Assembly: GCF_019749375.1 (NCBI RefSeq)
Contig: NZ_JACWFE010000027.1
Coordinates: 1 to 55,363, forward strand
Source: Bacillus sp. S/N-304-OC-R1
GTDB lineage: Bacteria > Bacillota > Bacilli > Bacillales > Cytobacillaceae
Direction: 5' to 3'
DNA length: 55,363 bases
A model generated the notes under the pieces. The model was given only the letters and a program-made list of their open reading frames with translations. It made no database searches and was not told the origin of the DNA. Below, piece by piece: positions 39,037 through 49,008 of this stretch (the first letter of the stretch is position 1; each line of letters opens with the position of its first letter). The translations under genes were made by a program, and so were the position numbers.

Positions 39037-39067
39037 TAGTATGGGACTTTCAATGATTAATCATAAG
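39037..39067 (-). promoter_or_regulatory. sspF sigma-G promoter
   Basis: A perfect sigma-G -10 CATACTA (39037-39043) lies 23 bp before the sspF reading frame. The -35 at 18-bp spacing (CTTATG, 39062-39067) is a weak match. The assignment rests on the -10 and the gene's identity. Confidence 0.65.
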
Positions 39068-39099
39068 AGTCTATTAGAGGAAATGAGCAAGGAAGAGTA

Positions 39100-39134
39100 G
39101 ACAAAAAAATGGCAACGAACGTTTGTTCGCCGCC
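39100..39134 (-). terminator. veg terminator
   Basis: GGCAACGAAC (39111-39120) and GTTCGCCGCC (39125-39134) form a 10-bp hairpin with G-U pairs on the minus strand and a GTTT/AAAC loop, followed by ATTTTTTTG. It lies 22 bp after veg. Confidence 0.85.
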
Positions 39135-39155
39135 TGCAAGCAAAAAAAATTTATA

Positions 39156-39419
39156 TTAATTTAAAGCAACTCTTCCTGTTGTGTCGTCGTAGAATGTAAT
39201 TTGAACTGTTTCCGTTAAAACATCTGCATAGCTGTAGGACACGCGTTCGAACGCATTTTCATCCTGATCCAGCTCAATCACAAATACAGAAGGGTACGTT
39301 TCTGCTAAAACACCTGAACGCTCAATCGTCTTCCTTCGTCCACCATTTGCCTTGAGCAATAATCTTTTCCCAAGGTTTGAATCAAGAGCTTTTTTGATAT
39401 CCAATAATGTTTTTGCCAT
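39156..39419 (-). CDS. veg: Veg protein (biofilm-related)
   Basis: An 87-residue, abundantly expressed protein with an SH3-like Veg domain; in B. subtilis it promotes biofilm formation by interfering with SinR. The conserved [20 protein letters not shown] (1-20) and [14 protein letters not shown] are visible. The ATG at 39419 has GAGGTGG upstream; a 3-residue in-frame extension is rejected. It has a strong sigma-A promoter and its own terminator. Confidence 0.95.
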   Translation of the reverse strand: MAKTLLDIKKALDSNLGKRLLLKANGGRRKTIERSGVLAETYPSVFVIELDQDENAFERVSYSYADVLTETVQITFYDDTTGRVALN

Positions 39420-39440
39420 TCGTTCCACCTCACTATGTTA

Positions 39441-39469
39441 AGTATATCACACTGACACAGTGGAGTCAA
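39441..39469 (-). promoter_or_regulatory. veg sigma-A promoter with palindrome in the spacer
   Basis: TTGACT (39464-39469) and TATACT (39441-39446) with a 17-bp spacer lie 21 bp before the ATG. The spacer contains the palindrome CACTGACACAGTG (39450-39462). Confidence 0.88.
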
Positions 39470-39619
39470 ATAAAAATATAAATTATAACAGTCTTTAAAA
39501 AAGATTGTCAATATATTTTCGTCCACAATTTCTTCTATTTTTCAACATTTTTAGCTTATCCTTATCCATCATAGAATATGTACGTTATTTTCAAAGAAAT
39601 ATGACTATTTTTTATAGGC

Positions 39620-39653
39620 AAAAAAATAAACCGTTACTTAAAAAGAACGGTTT
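39620..39653 (-). terminator. yabG terminator
   Basis: AAACCGTT (39628-39635) and AACGGTTT (39646-39653) form a perfect 8-bp hairpin with a 10-nt loop, followed by ATTTTTTTG on the minus strand, 7 bp after yabG. Confidence 0.88.
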
Positions 39654-39660
39654 TTCAGCA

Positions 39661-40542
39661 TTATTCGACATGATGTTCGCGATTATAAGGCATTCCTGTT
39701 CTTAAGACTCCCCTTGTTTCTATTCCGCCAAGACCCTTTTCTCCAGTTAATGTATTACGTAAAACGTCCCAGACATTGATTCTTTCCATAAACGGAGTAA
39801 AGCTTATTTTTGCGACAATATACACTGGATCGAGCGCATGAATATTTACTCTAAAAGGTGAGCTCGCAAAATTAGCACCTGCATGGATAATGGATTCAAA
39901 ATGGGACTGGCAAGCACCTGCAAAAATGACTAGCTGATCTAAATGAGGTACCTTTCTTCTTGCTTCTCTTACCGTTTGCACAAAATGTTTAGAATGGCGA
40001 TAGGCATTTATATCTGACTTCTTCCCCTTTGCCTTTGAGTACGAATCATGACCCGTAATGACAAGAATATCTGGCCGGTAATAATCTATGAGCTGTCCTA
40101 TCTTCAATGGCATCTCTTTTTCATTACAATGGATACCTGTAACAGGAACACCTATTTTTTCGTATAGATTTAAACATTTTTCTAAATAAGCTGGATCTCC
40201 ATCTAAATGAAGAACTCTCCCAGGCATTTGGAAGTAGCTTAACATTTTACTATACCCGTCAGTGGCTTCATACTCCTGTTTTTGTTTAATCAATTCGACA
40301 TCTTGACGAAACAGCTGGAGAGACTGCTCTTCCATGGAATGATATTGCTTAGCTATCCTTGCCCTCATTGAAGGACTGATTGCAATTAAATCTCCAATAG
40401 GGGCATCTGCAATTAGACGAATATCTTCTCCGTACAGAATAGCAACTTTCTTCCCATTCTGTTCCCGAATATCAATAACGCGAAATAGAATATCACATTG
40501 GTAAGAAACCCTTCCGACAATATCCATAATATTTATGCTCAA
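39661..40542 (-). CDS. yabG: Sporulation-specific protease YabG
   Basis: Cysteine-type protease that processes spore coat proteins (including SpoIVA and SafA in B. subtilis) in the mother cell. The 293-residue protein has the conserved VITGHDSYSK and LVIFAGACQSHFES, which carry the likely catalytic His and Cys. I take the TTG at 40542, because MSINIMDIVGRVSY aligns residue for residue with B. subtilis MQFQIGDMVARKSY and GGAGTG is well placed; the ATG at 40527 is the alternative. A sigma-K promoter lies upstream. Confidence 0.94.
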   Translation of the reverse strand: MSINIMDIVGRVSYQCDILFRVIDIREQNGKKVAILYGEDIRLIADAPIGDLIAISPSMRARIAKQYHSMEEQSLQLFRQDVELIKQKQEYEATDGYSKMLSYFQMPGRVLHLDGDPAYLEKCLNLYEKIGVPVTGIHCNEKEMPLKIGQLIDYYRPDILVITGHDSYSKAKGKKSDINAYRHSKHFVQTVREARRKVPHLDQLVIFAGACQSHFESIIHAGANFASSPFRVNIHALDPVYIVAKISFTPFMERINVWDVLRNTLTGEKGLGGIETRGVLRTGMPYNREHHVE

Positions 40543-40544
40543 CT

Positions 40545-40637
40545 CTAGTCACTCCAATTAGCCCTCATCAGCCTAATGGCATCCTTTAAACGCCAATATC
40601 CCAAGGACCATAAATAAATATAGTCTGGTTTCTTCAT
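40545..40637 (-). CDS. Possible 30-residue small protein abutting yabG
   Basis: ATG at 40635-40637 to TAG at 40545-40547 encodes 30 residues, beginning MKKPDYIYLW and ending RLMRANWSD. It is rich in Tyr, Trp, Leu and Arg and could form an amphipathic helix. It ends 2 bp before the yabG TTG, so coupling is possible. Against it: only a weak AGAAG site upstream, and its ATG overlaps the end of the sigma-K -10, so it would be read only from a longer transcript. I do not recognise it. Confidence 0.25.
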   Translation of the reverse strand: MKKPDYIYLWSLGYWRLKDAIRLMRANWSD

Positions 40638-40666
40638 AAATTATGCATTCTTCTAAAAACATGTGC
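40637..40666 (-). promoter_or_regulatory. yabG sigma-K promoter
   Basis: GCAC (40663-40666) and CATAATTTA (40637-40645), 17 bp apart on the minus strand, fit the sigma-K pattern AC-N16-17-CATANNNTA. yabG is known as a sigma-K gene. Confidence 0.7.
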
Positions 40667-40688
40667 TTTTATTAATTAGAAATTTTAC

Positions 40689-40718
40689 CAATATAAAAAG
40701 ACCCGACATATGCGAGTC

Positions 40719-40720
<2 letters not shown>
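40689..40720 (-). terminator. rsmA terminator overlapping the stop
   Basis: AAGACCCG (40698-40705) and CGAGTCTT (40713-40720) form an 8-bp stem with one G-U, followed by TTTTATAT on the minus strand. The 5' arm includes part of the rsmA stop codon. Confidence 0.75.
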
Positions 40721-42150
<1,430 letters not shown>

Positions 42151-42371
42151 AGTTCCTCCCTGGAGACATTATAAATTTTGCTGTGTTAAAGCAGAATGCT
42201 GATTTTGCACTTGTTGATTGCAGCGAAAATCAACAGCTACGTTTAACAGGTCCTAAATTTAAATAATATATTTGATAAAATCCTGAAACATTTCTGTAAC
42301 CTAATTCGTCTGTATATATGATTGGTTAAATAGTGATTTTAATTATATATGAAAAATTCAAGAAAGAAAAA
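42151..42371. other. Intergenic region with hairpin between yabE and rnmV
   Basis: TGTTGATT (42212-42219) and AATCAACA (42228-42235) form a perfect 8-bp hairpin with an 8-nt loop. The sequence around it (CAGCGAAAATCAACAGC) recalls a repeat common in Bacillaceae intergenic regions; this is from memory. No reading frame is supported. Confidence 0.35.
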
Positions 42372-42408
42372 AAGAAAAAATGCAGAGGATTTTGAGATCC
42401 CCTGCATT
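42361..42408 (-). terminator. yabE terminator
   Basis: AATGCAGAGGAT (42379-42390) and ATCCCCTGCATT (42397-42408) form a 12-bp stem with one G-U on the minus strand and a 6-nt loop, followed by TTTTTCTTTTTTTC. It lies 7 bp after the yabE stop. Confidence 0.9.
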
Positions 42409-42415
42409 AAGGAAA

Positions 42416-43600
42416 TTAATTTAGGATTCTAATTTTTACTGTTTTGCGTCCCCAGCGATAGGCTTCAGCCTTTGTAGCAAAAAATACATCAATTTTGTTT
42501 CCTTTTATGGCAGAACCCGTATCAGCAGCGATTGCATAACCGTATCCCTCTACATACACTTTAGTTCCTAACGGGATAATATTCGGATCTACTGCAATCA
42601 CTTTAACATCTGGATTAGCCCGCAAGTTTATACCTGTCGCTGTTTTGCCTGAGCATCCACCGCAATGAGCTGTGTAAGCAGTCGAGGAAACATAAATTTC
42701 ATTCCCCCCGGTTTCTCCACGGGATGCTACCATTGTAACAGCTAACGGCTTTGTTCCAACAGCTACAACTTTATCCTGTTTTTCTTGCACTGTTTTCTCG
42801 TTTAATAGCTTTCTAGACACTTCTTTGCCGTTTTCTAATACAACCTCAAATTCTTTCGTTACAAGGCCCTCTTTGCCTGGATTAACGACTTTCTGAGATC
42901 CTTTAGCTAAACTGCTGTCTTTCTTTGTTACAACAGCAAATTTAACCGGTTCTTCCACTACATCGGTGACTTTTTCTACTCTAGTGATTTGGATAACGTC
43001 GTCTTTTTTGACAAGCGTATCCGCTTTGGGCTCAATACGATCTAGTTCGTTTAGCTTTATACCCTGCTGTGATAAAAAGTCAGCGACCGTAGTCGAAGTT
43101 GACCATACCTGCTTCTCTTTTCCGCCATCTGATAATGTTAAAGAAAAAGCTTTATTTACGACAATGTCAAGATTGTTTTCTATTTCCTCTTCGAGATTTG
43201 GCTGAACTTTATCGTGATCGGATATGGTAATCTCCTCGTCCTTCAAAAGCTCATCTACTGTTTTGGCTACTGTCCAAATCGTTTTCTTCTCGTTGTCTTT
43301 CACAATGTGAACCTGTTTAGCCGGCTCCCAAACAACTTTCAAGTTATTCTTCACCTTTGTGTCAAGCGAATGCGACACGTAGTCCTCTGTGCGCAAAGAA
43401 ATATCTAAATCATTAAAAAGCTCTTGAACCGTCTCCGCATGAGTTTTAACGACCTTTTCATGACCGTCTATTGTCATTGCCACTGTTTTCTTCGTCGATT
43501 CAAATATTAAAAAGCCTAATGTAGCTGCAAACACTATGAAACTAGCAGAAATAATGACCAATTTCTTTTTACTCAAAGACTCGGAAAACAGGTTTTTCAT
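42416..43600 (-). CDS. yabE: YabE: cell-wall-modifying protein with DUF348, G5 and 3D domains
   Basis: Probable secreted or membrane-tethered peptidoglycan lytic enzyme related to resuscitation-promoting factors. The 394-residue protein has a signal/anchor helix (about 13-31), three DUF348 repeats (about 45-85, 102-140 and 158-200), a G5 domain (about 205-285), and a C-terminal 3D domain (about 305-394) with Asp residues in DTGSAIKGNKIDVFF. The ATG at 43600 has no site at normal spacing: GGAGG is 23 nt upstream, across a hairpin that includes the ATG. Confidence 0.93.
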   Translation of the reverse strand: MKNLFSESLSKKKLVIISASFIVFAATLGFLIFESTKKTVAMTIDGHEKVVKTHAETVQELFNDLDISLRTEDYVSHSLDTKVKNNLKVVWEPAKQVHIVKDNEKKTIWTVAKTVDELLKDEEITISDHDKVQPNLEEEIENNLDIVVNKAFSLTLSDGGKEKQVWSTSTTVADFLSQQGIKLNELDRIEPKADTLVKKDDVIQITRVEKVTDVVEEPVKFAVVTKKDSSLAKGSQKVVNPGKEGLVTKEFEVVLENGKEVSRKLLNEKTVQEKQDKVVAVGTKPLAVTMVASRGETGGNEIYVSSTAYTAHCGGCSGKTATGINLRANPDVKVIAVDPNIIPLGTKVYVEGYGYAIAADTGSAIKGNKIDVFFATKAEAYRWGRKTVKIRILN

Positions 43601-43622
43601 GTTTTGAAATACGATGAAAAAC
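43592..43622 (-). promoter_or_regulatory. Hairpin enclosing the yabE start codon
   Basis: GTTTTTCAT and ATGAAAAAC (plus strand 43592-43600 and 43614-43622) are perfect 9-bp inverted repeats with a 13-nt loop. In mRNA the second arm contains the AUG. The strong GGAGG lies immediately 5' of the stem, so folding brings it next to the start region while pairing the AUG itself. Confidence 0.55.
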
Positions 43623-43643
43623 GCCTCCTTTTCTCTCGGAGTG

Positions 43644-43673
43644 ATTATATAGACTATCTTACAGGTTTGTCAA
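43644..43673 (-). promoter_or_regulatory. yabE sigma-A promoter
   Basis: Perfect TTGACA (43668-43673) and perfect TATAAT (43644-43649) with an 18-bp spacer lie 44 bp before the ATG. The short leader leaves no room for a riboswitch such as the c-di-AMP (ydaO) type. Confidence 0.88.
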
Positions 43674-43862
43674 CTCTCTTTCACTTTTCCTTTTTTCTCC
43701 ATCACCTCCTCTAAACGTATTTCCTATTATGCAAAATCTTTTCAAGAAAGGAAAGAGAGACTTATCGACATGGTTATCCTATGAGCGGACAAGGAAATGT
43801 AGAACTTTTTGGAAACTTTAAAAAATAGGACAGGTCCCTCGGTTATTCGACATATTCCTTTA

Positions 43863-44633
43863 TCAAATCATGCCGAATATTTTTTTGGCATTCTCTGTTG
43901 TTATTCTTGCGACTTCTTCAACAGGAACATTTTTTATTTCCGCAATTTGCTCTGCAACTAGCTTTACATAGCTTGGCTCATTTCGCTTCCCTCGGAAAGG
44001 ATGAGGTGCAAGGTACGGACAATCCGTTTCAATCAGCAGTTTCTCTAAAGGAATTACTTCTGCTACTTCCTTCGGTTTTTTCGCATTTTTAAAGGTTACT
44101 GGTCCCCCAAGTGATATATAAAAATTCATTTTCACACATTCCTGAGCTGTTTCCGGACTACCACTAAAACAGTGCATGATTCCACCGACTTGCTCTGCGC
44201 CCTCTTCCTTTAGAATTTCTACAATGTCTGCTGTTGCATCACGATTATGAATGACAATCGGCAATTTCACCTTTTTAGCAAGTTGAATTTGTTTTCGAAA
44301 TACTTCTTTCTGTATTTCTTTAGGAGACTTGTCCCAATAATAATCAAGCCCCATTTCACCAAGAGCCACTACTTTAGGATGGCTTGAAAGCTCCTCAATC
44401 CACTGAAGATCCTCATCCGTCATATCAATAGCATCAACTGGATGCCAGCCAATACTCGCATAAATAAAGTCATATTCCTCAACCAGTTCCATCGCTTTTT
44501 CAATCGTTGGGCGATCAAAACCAACAACAACCATACGAGATACGCCCTCAGCTAATGCTCTGTCAATAACTTCTCTTAGATCATCATTATATTGTTCGGC
44601 ATTCAAATGTGCGTGTGTGTCGAAAAACATCAT
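43863..44633 (-). CDS. yabD: TatD-family metal-dependent DNase YabD
   Basis: TIM-barrel metallohydrolase of the TatD DNase family; members degrade DNA during repair. The 256-residue product has the N-terminal metal pair DTHAHLN (His7, His9 region), GEMGLDYYW with the Glu ligand, HNRDA, and TDCPYLAP with the C-terminal Asp ligand. Two tandem ATGs occur (44633 and 44630); the first has GGGG 5 nt upstream. It lies between metS and yabE as in B. subtilis. Confidence 0.93.
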   Translation of the reverse strand: MMFFDTHAHLNAEQYNDDLREVIDRALAEGVSRMVVVGFDRPTIEKAMELVEEYDFIYASIGWHPVDAIDMTDEDLQWIEELSSHPKVVALGEMGLDYYWDKSPKEIQKEVFRKQIQLAKKVKLPIVIHNRDATADIVEILKEEGAEQVGGIMHCFSGSPETAQECVKMNFYISLGGPVTFKNAKKPKEVAEVIPLEKLLIETDCPYLAPHPFRGKRNEPSYVKLVAEQIAEIKNVPVEEVARITTENAKKIFGMI

Positions 44634-44811
44634 AAAATCCCCTTTTTACATAAATTAATTTTCTGTTACATATTTTTCATGAATATAACGATTACTACAA
44701 TTGACAAACTATTTTATAAAGTTAGTTTTATCTTTTAAGTTATTATTTGAGAATAAAGAATAAAATTTCCACTGCTTCGAAATACTACTGAAAATTTATT
44801 CTTTCCTAACC

Positions 44812-44872
44812 TGAAAAAGAAAAACATAGAAATGTTTTACGCTAAATGTTACACGTGAAACATTTCTATGTT
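44812..44872 (-). terminator. metS terminator with parS in its loop
   Basis: A perfect 15-bp stem (44823-44837 with 44858-44872) and 20-nt loop are followed by TTTTTCTTTTTC on the minus strand, 64 bp after metS. An alternative short stem (AATGTT/AACATT) is possible within it. The rest of the 302-bp gap to yabD is AT-rich and presumably holds the yabD promoter. Confidence 0.85.
44847..44862. promoter_or_regulatory. parS, ParB/Spo0J binding site
   Basis: TGTTACACGTGAAACA matches the 16-bp parS consensus TGTTNCACGTGAAACA at every position. ParB (Spo0J) loads here, spreads, and recruits SMC near the replication origin. The position next to metS, close to the origin, fits the known clustering of parS sites. 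It is the only full match I found in the window. Confidence 0.95.
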
Positions 44873-44935
44873 ATGAATATAATTTGGTAAATTGTTTCTA
44901 TTTCTAAGTTGTCAGTTCTAATTGGAAGTACCGCT

Positions 44936-46921
<1,986 letters not shown>

Positions 46922-46926
46922 TTAAC

Positions 46927-46960
46927 TAAAAAAATCTCGGCCTATTATATGGACGAGATC
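46927..46960 (-). terminator. Terminator inside the metS leader (attenuator candidate)
   Basis: ATCTCG and CGAGAT (plus strand 46934-46939 and 46954-46959) form a 6-bp stem with a 14-nt loop. On the minus strand the 3' arm is followed by seven T. It ends 26 bp before the metS ATG. Segment GCCTAT (46982-46987, minus) could pair with ATAGGC in the loop (46940-46945) as an alternative fold. Confidence 0.6.
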
Positions 46961-47027
46961 GTGCTGAAATACGTGCCAATTATAGGCTGTCCTTATTTAA
47001 ATAGAACTTATGTGAATAACTAATACA

Positions 47028-47086
47028 TTAAGTCATCATAACCTCTTATACCATCAAAATATACCTAAAATTTAGTATTTGTGCAA
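47028..47086 (-). promoter_or_regulatory. metS promoter and tiny Met-Met-Thr leader frame
   Basis: TTGCAC (47081-47086) and TATATT (47058-47063), 17 bp apart, form a sigma-A promoter. Near the predicted transcript start, GAGG (47042-47045) precedes ATG ATG ACT TAA (47028-47039), a three-codon frame with two Met codons. No T-box motif or SAM riboswitch is visible. Regulation is inferred. Confidence 0.5.
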
Positions 47087-47230
47087 CCAAAGTGCAGATG
47101 GATTCAAAACAATAAAATCTATAAGTTTATTAGATTATTCCAAGAAAAGAGGCTTGTAGCAAATTTAAATAATTTCTTACAGGATATTCCCATAAAAGAC
47201 TATCTAAATTCCGTATATTATTATGTAAAA

Positions 47231-47259
47231 TGTCGAAAGTTATGTTGTTTTTTGTCGAA
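47231..47259 (+). promoter_or_regulatory. Additional pair of Spo0A boxes
   Basis: Two perfect TGTCGAA boxes (47231-47237 and 47253-47259), 22 bp apart, lie in the metS-abrB gap, about 155-185 bp upstream of the abrB promoter and about 150-180 bp upstream of metS. The rest of the 627-bp gap has no supported gene. Confidence 0.6.
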
Positions 47260-47413
47260 TTATTCCCCTGTTAAAAATCACCATTTTAATGATAATAACA
47301 AGTATTTCCCATATGTTTTTTACACTTTTGAAAGGTTTACTGCTATAAATCCTATATTTATAAGCTTTAATAGCCTAGGAAAAAATTTCTAATAAAAAAT
47401 GAAAATAAAGTAA

Positions 47414-47476
47414 TTGACGTATTTGGGAAACGCTGGTATTATGTAATTATTAAAGATTTTGTCGAATATTGACGAA
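47414..47476 (+). promoter_or_regulatory. abrB promoter with tandem Spo0A boxes
   Basis: TTGACG (47414-47419) and TATTAT (47437-47442), 17 bp apart, are followed by two perfect 0A boxes TGTCGAA (47460-47466) and TGACGAA (47470-47476) just downstream of the start site. This is the known arrangement by which phosphorylated Spo0A represses abrB. Confidence 0.93.
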
Positions 47477-47527
47477 AGAAAAGATAGAAGAAAAATAATT
47501 TTTGAGATTTGAGAGGAGAATATTATA

Positions 47528-47812
47528 ATGAAATCTACAGGTATTGTTCGTAAAGTTGATGAGCTTGGTCGCGTGGTTATTCCTATTGAATTAAGACGTA
47601 CATTAGACATCGCAGAAAAGGATGCACTTGAAATCTATGTGGATGATGATCGCATTATCCTTAAAAAATACAAGCCAAATATGACTTGCTTAGTAACTGG
47701 AGAAGTTTCTGATGATAACATCCAGTTAGCTAACGGTAAATTAATTGTTAGCCGCGAAGGTGCAGAAAAATTATTAGAAGAAATCCAAAACAGATTTGAA
47801 CTTGTAAAATAA
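47528..47812 (+). CDS. abrB: Transition-state regulator AbrB
   Basis: DNA-binding repressor of post-exponential and sporulation genes during growth. The 94-residue protein has the swapped-hairpin AbrB domain (1-52: STGIVRKVDELGRVVIPIEL at 3-22) and a C-terminal oligomerisation domain with MTCLVTGE. AGAGGAGA precedes the ATG. It is one of only two plus-strand genes here, divergent from metS. It is repressed by Spo0A through the boxes at 47460-47476, and in turn should act on spoVG in this window. Confidence 0.97.
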   Translation: MKSTGIVRKVDELGRVVIPIELRRTLDIAEKDALEIYVDDDRIILKKYKPNMTCLVTGEVSDDNIQLANGKLIVSREGAEKLLEEIQNRFELVK

Positions 47813-47860
47813 TATTAAGAAAGCTTCTCCTTGTTATGAGGGAAGCTTTCTTTTTTTCTA
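47813..47860. terminator. Bidirectional terminator between abrB and rsmI
   Basis: AAGAAAGCTTC (47817-47827) and GAAGCTTTCTT (47842-47852) form a perfect 11-bp hairpin with a 14-nt loop, with T runs on the abrB side and A/T flanks for the convergent rsmI transcript. Confidence 0.9.
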
Positions 47861-47867
47861 CAAGCAA

Positions 47868-48746
47868 CTATTCTTTAACATGAAAAGCATGATAAACTTC
47901 CCTCTTATTCATGCCTCTGTCAGCTGCTGTTTGTTTAATGGCCTCTTTACTATTCAGTCCGCTCTTATTTATATAATGTTCGACATGTGCTTCAATCGAC
48001 AAGCCTTCCCACCATACTTCTTCATCATCTAGAGCAGTTTCAGATGAACCTTCAATTATTAAAACAAATTCTCCTCTTATTTCATCAGTTGCGGCCCAAT
48101 TTAATATCTCTTCTACAGTTCCTCTAATGAATTCCTCGAACTTTTTTGTTAATTCTCGGCATAGAACAATCCTTCTATTTCCCATTTGTTCTTCAATTAA
48201 GGTAAGGGTTTCTTTTAACCTGTGAGGTGCTTCATATAAAATAGTCGTTGCCGTTATTTTCGAAAGAGCCTCAAGCTCTTTTCGTTTTGTCTTCTTTTGT
48301 CGGTCTAAAAATCCATAAAAATAAAACGGCTGAGGGTTAAGCCCTGAAGCAATTAATGCAGTTAGTGCAGCATTCGCACCCGGCAGCGGCACAACCGTTA
48401 ATTGTTCCGCGACAGCAGCCGTTACAAGCTCATAACCTGGGTCTGATATGGTTGGCATTCCTGCATCACTCACAAGCGCAATCTTTGCCCCTTGAGCTAA
48501 TTTTCCAAGTATTTTTTGTCCGCTTACCTCTTTGTTATGTTCATGATAGCTTAGGATTGGCGTTTCTATTTCAAAATAATTACATAATTTCTTCGTGTTT
48601 CGCGTATCTTCAGCCGCAATATAATCAGCCTCTTTCATAATTCGAATAGCACGAAAGCTCATGTCTTCTAAATTCCCGATGGGGGTTGGAACTAAATACA
48701 AGATGCCTTTACTTTCTTCTTTATCGAAGCTTTTTTGCTGCCACAT
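47868..48746 (-). CDS. rsmI: 16S rRNA 2'-O-ribose C1402 methyltransferase
   Basis: SAM-dependent tetrapyrrole-methylase-fold enzyme that methylates the ribose of C1402 in the 16S decoding centre. The 292-residue protein has LYLVPTPIGNLEDMSFRAIR (about 11-30), AEDTRNT and SDAGMPTISDPG. The ATG at 48746 has AGGTGG 5 nt upstream and gives the same length I recall for B. subtilis; the 6-residue longer start is rejected. It overlaps the end of yazA by 26 bp. Confidence 0.95.
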   Translation of the reverse strand: MWQQKSFDKEESKGILYLVPTPIGNLEDMSFRAIRIMKEADYIAAEDTRNTKKLCNYFEIETPILSYHEHNKEVSGQKILGKLAQGAKIALVSDAGMPTISDPGYELVTAAVAEQLTVVPLPGANAALTALIASGLNPQPFYFYGFLDRQKKTKRKELEALSKITATTILYEAPHRLKETLTLIEEQMGNRRIVLCRELTKKFEEFIRGTVEEILNWAATDEIRGEFVLIIEGSSETALDDEEVWWEGLSIEAHVEHYINKSGLNSKEAIKQTAADRGMNKREVYHAFHVKE

Positions 48747-49008
48747 ATGTACCACCTGTTTCATTTACTAGGTATTTTTCCTTTTTATCACGGGACCATT
48801 GCTTAAATTCATATTCTGCCTTTAAGGCATCACTCTTATTATCATAGGCTTTGGAGAAAATTAGCTCAACAGGGCCTCTTCCTCTTGTATATTTAGCTCC
48901 TTTTCCCTCATTATGGAGCTTCACCCGTTTCTCCAGATTATTCGTATAGCCGGCATACAAAGAGTTATCCTTACAATGGAGAACATAGAAGTAATGATTA
49001 TTTTCCAT
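48721..49008 (-). CDS. yazA: GIY-YIG domain protein YazA
   Basis: A 95-residue protein made almost entirely of one GIY-YIG nuclease-like domain (YVLHC at 8-12, YAGYT at 18-22, catalytic-type Arg and a C-terminal Glu in KAEYEFKQW). It belongs to the UPF0213 family; no role has been established that I know of. It overlaps yabB by 11 bp and rsmI by 26 bp, so the three are translated from one message. Its neighbours are both RNA-modifying enzymes. Confidence 0.9.
   Translation of the reverse strand: MENNHYFYVLHCKDNSLYAGYTNNLEKRVKLHNEGKGAKYTRGRGPVELIFSKAYDNKSDALKAEYEFKQWSRDKKEKYLVNETGGTYVAAKKLR

Noticed and set aside
47081..47392. 103-codon plus-strand frame in the metS-abrB gap
   Set aside because: AT-rich sequence with no ribosome-binding site; it starts within the metS promoter and covers the distal Spo0A boxes.
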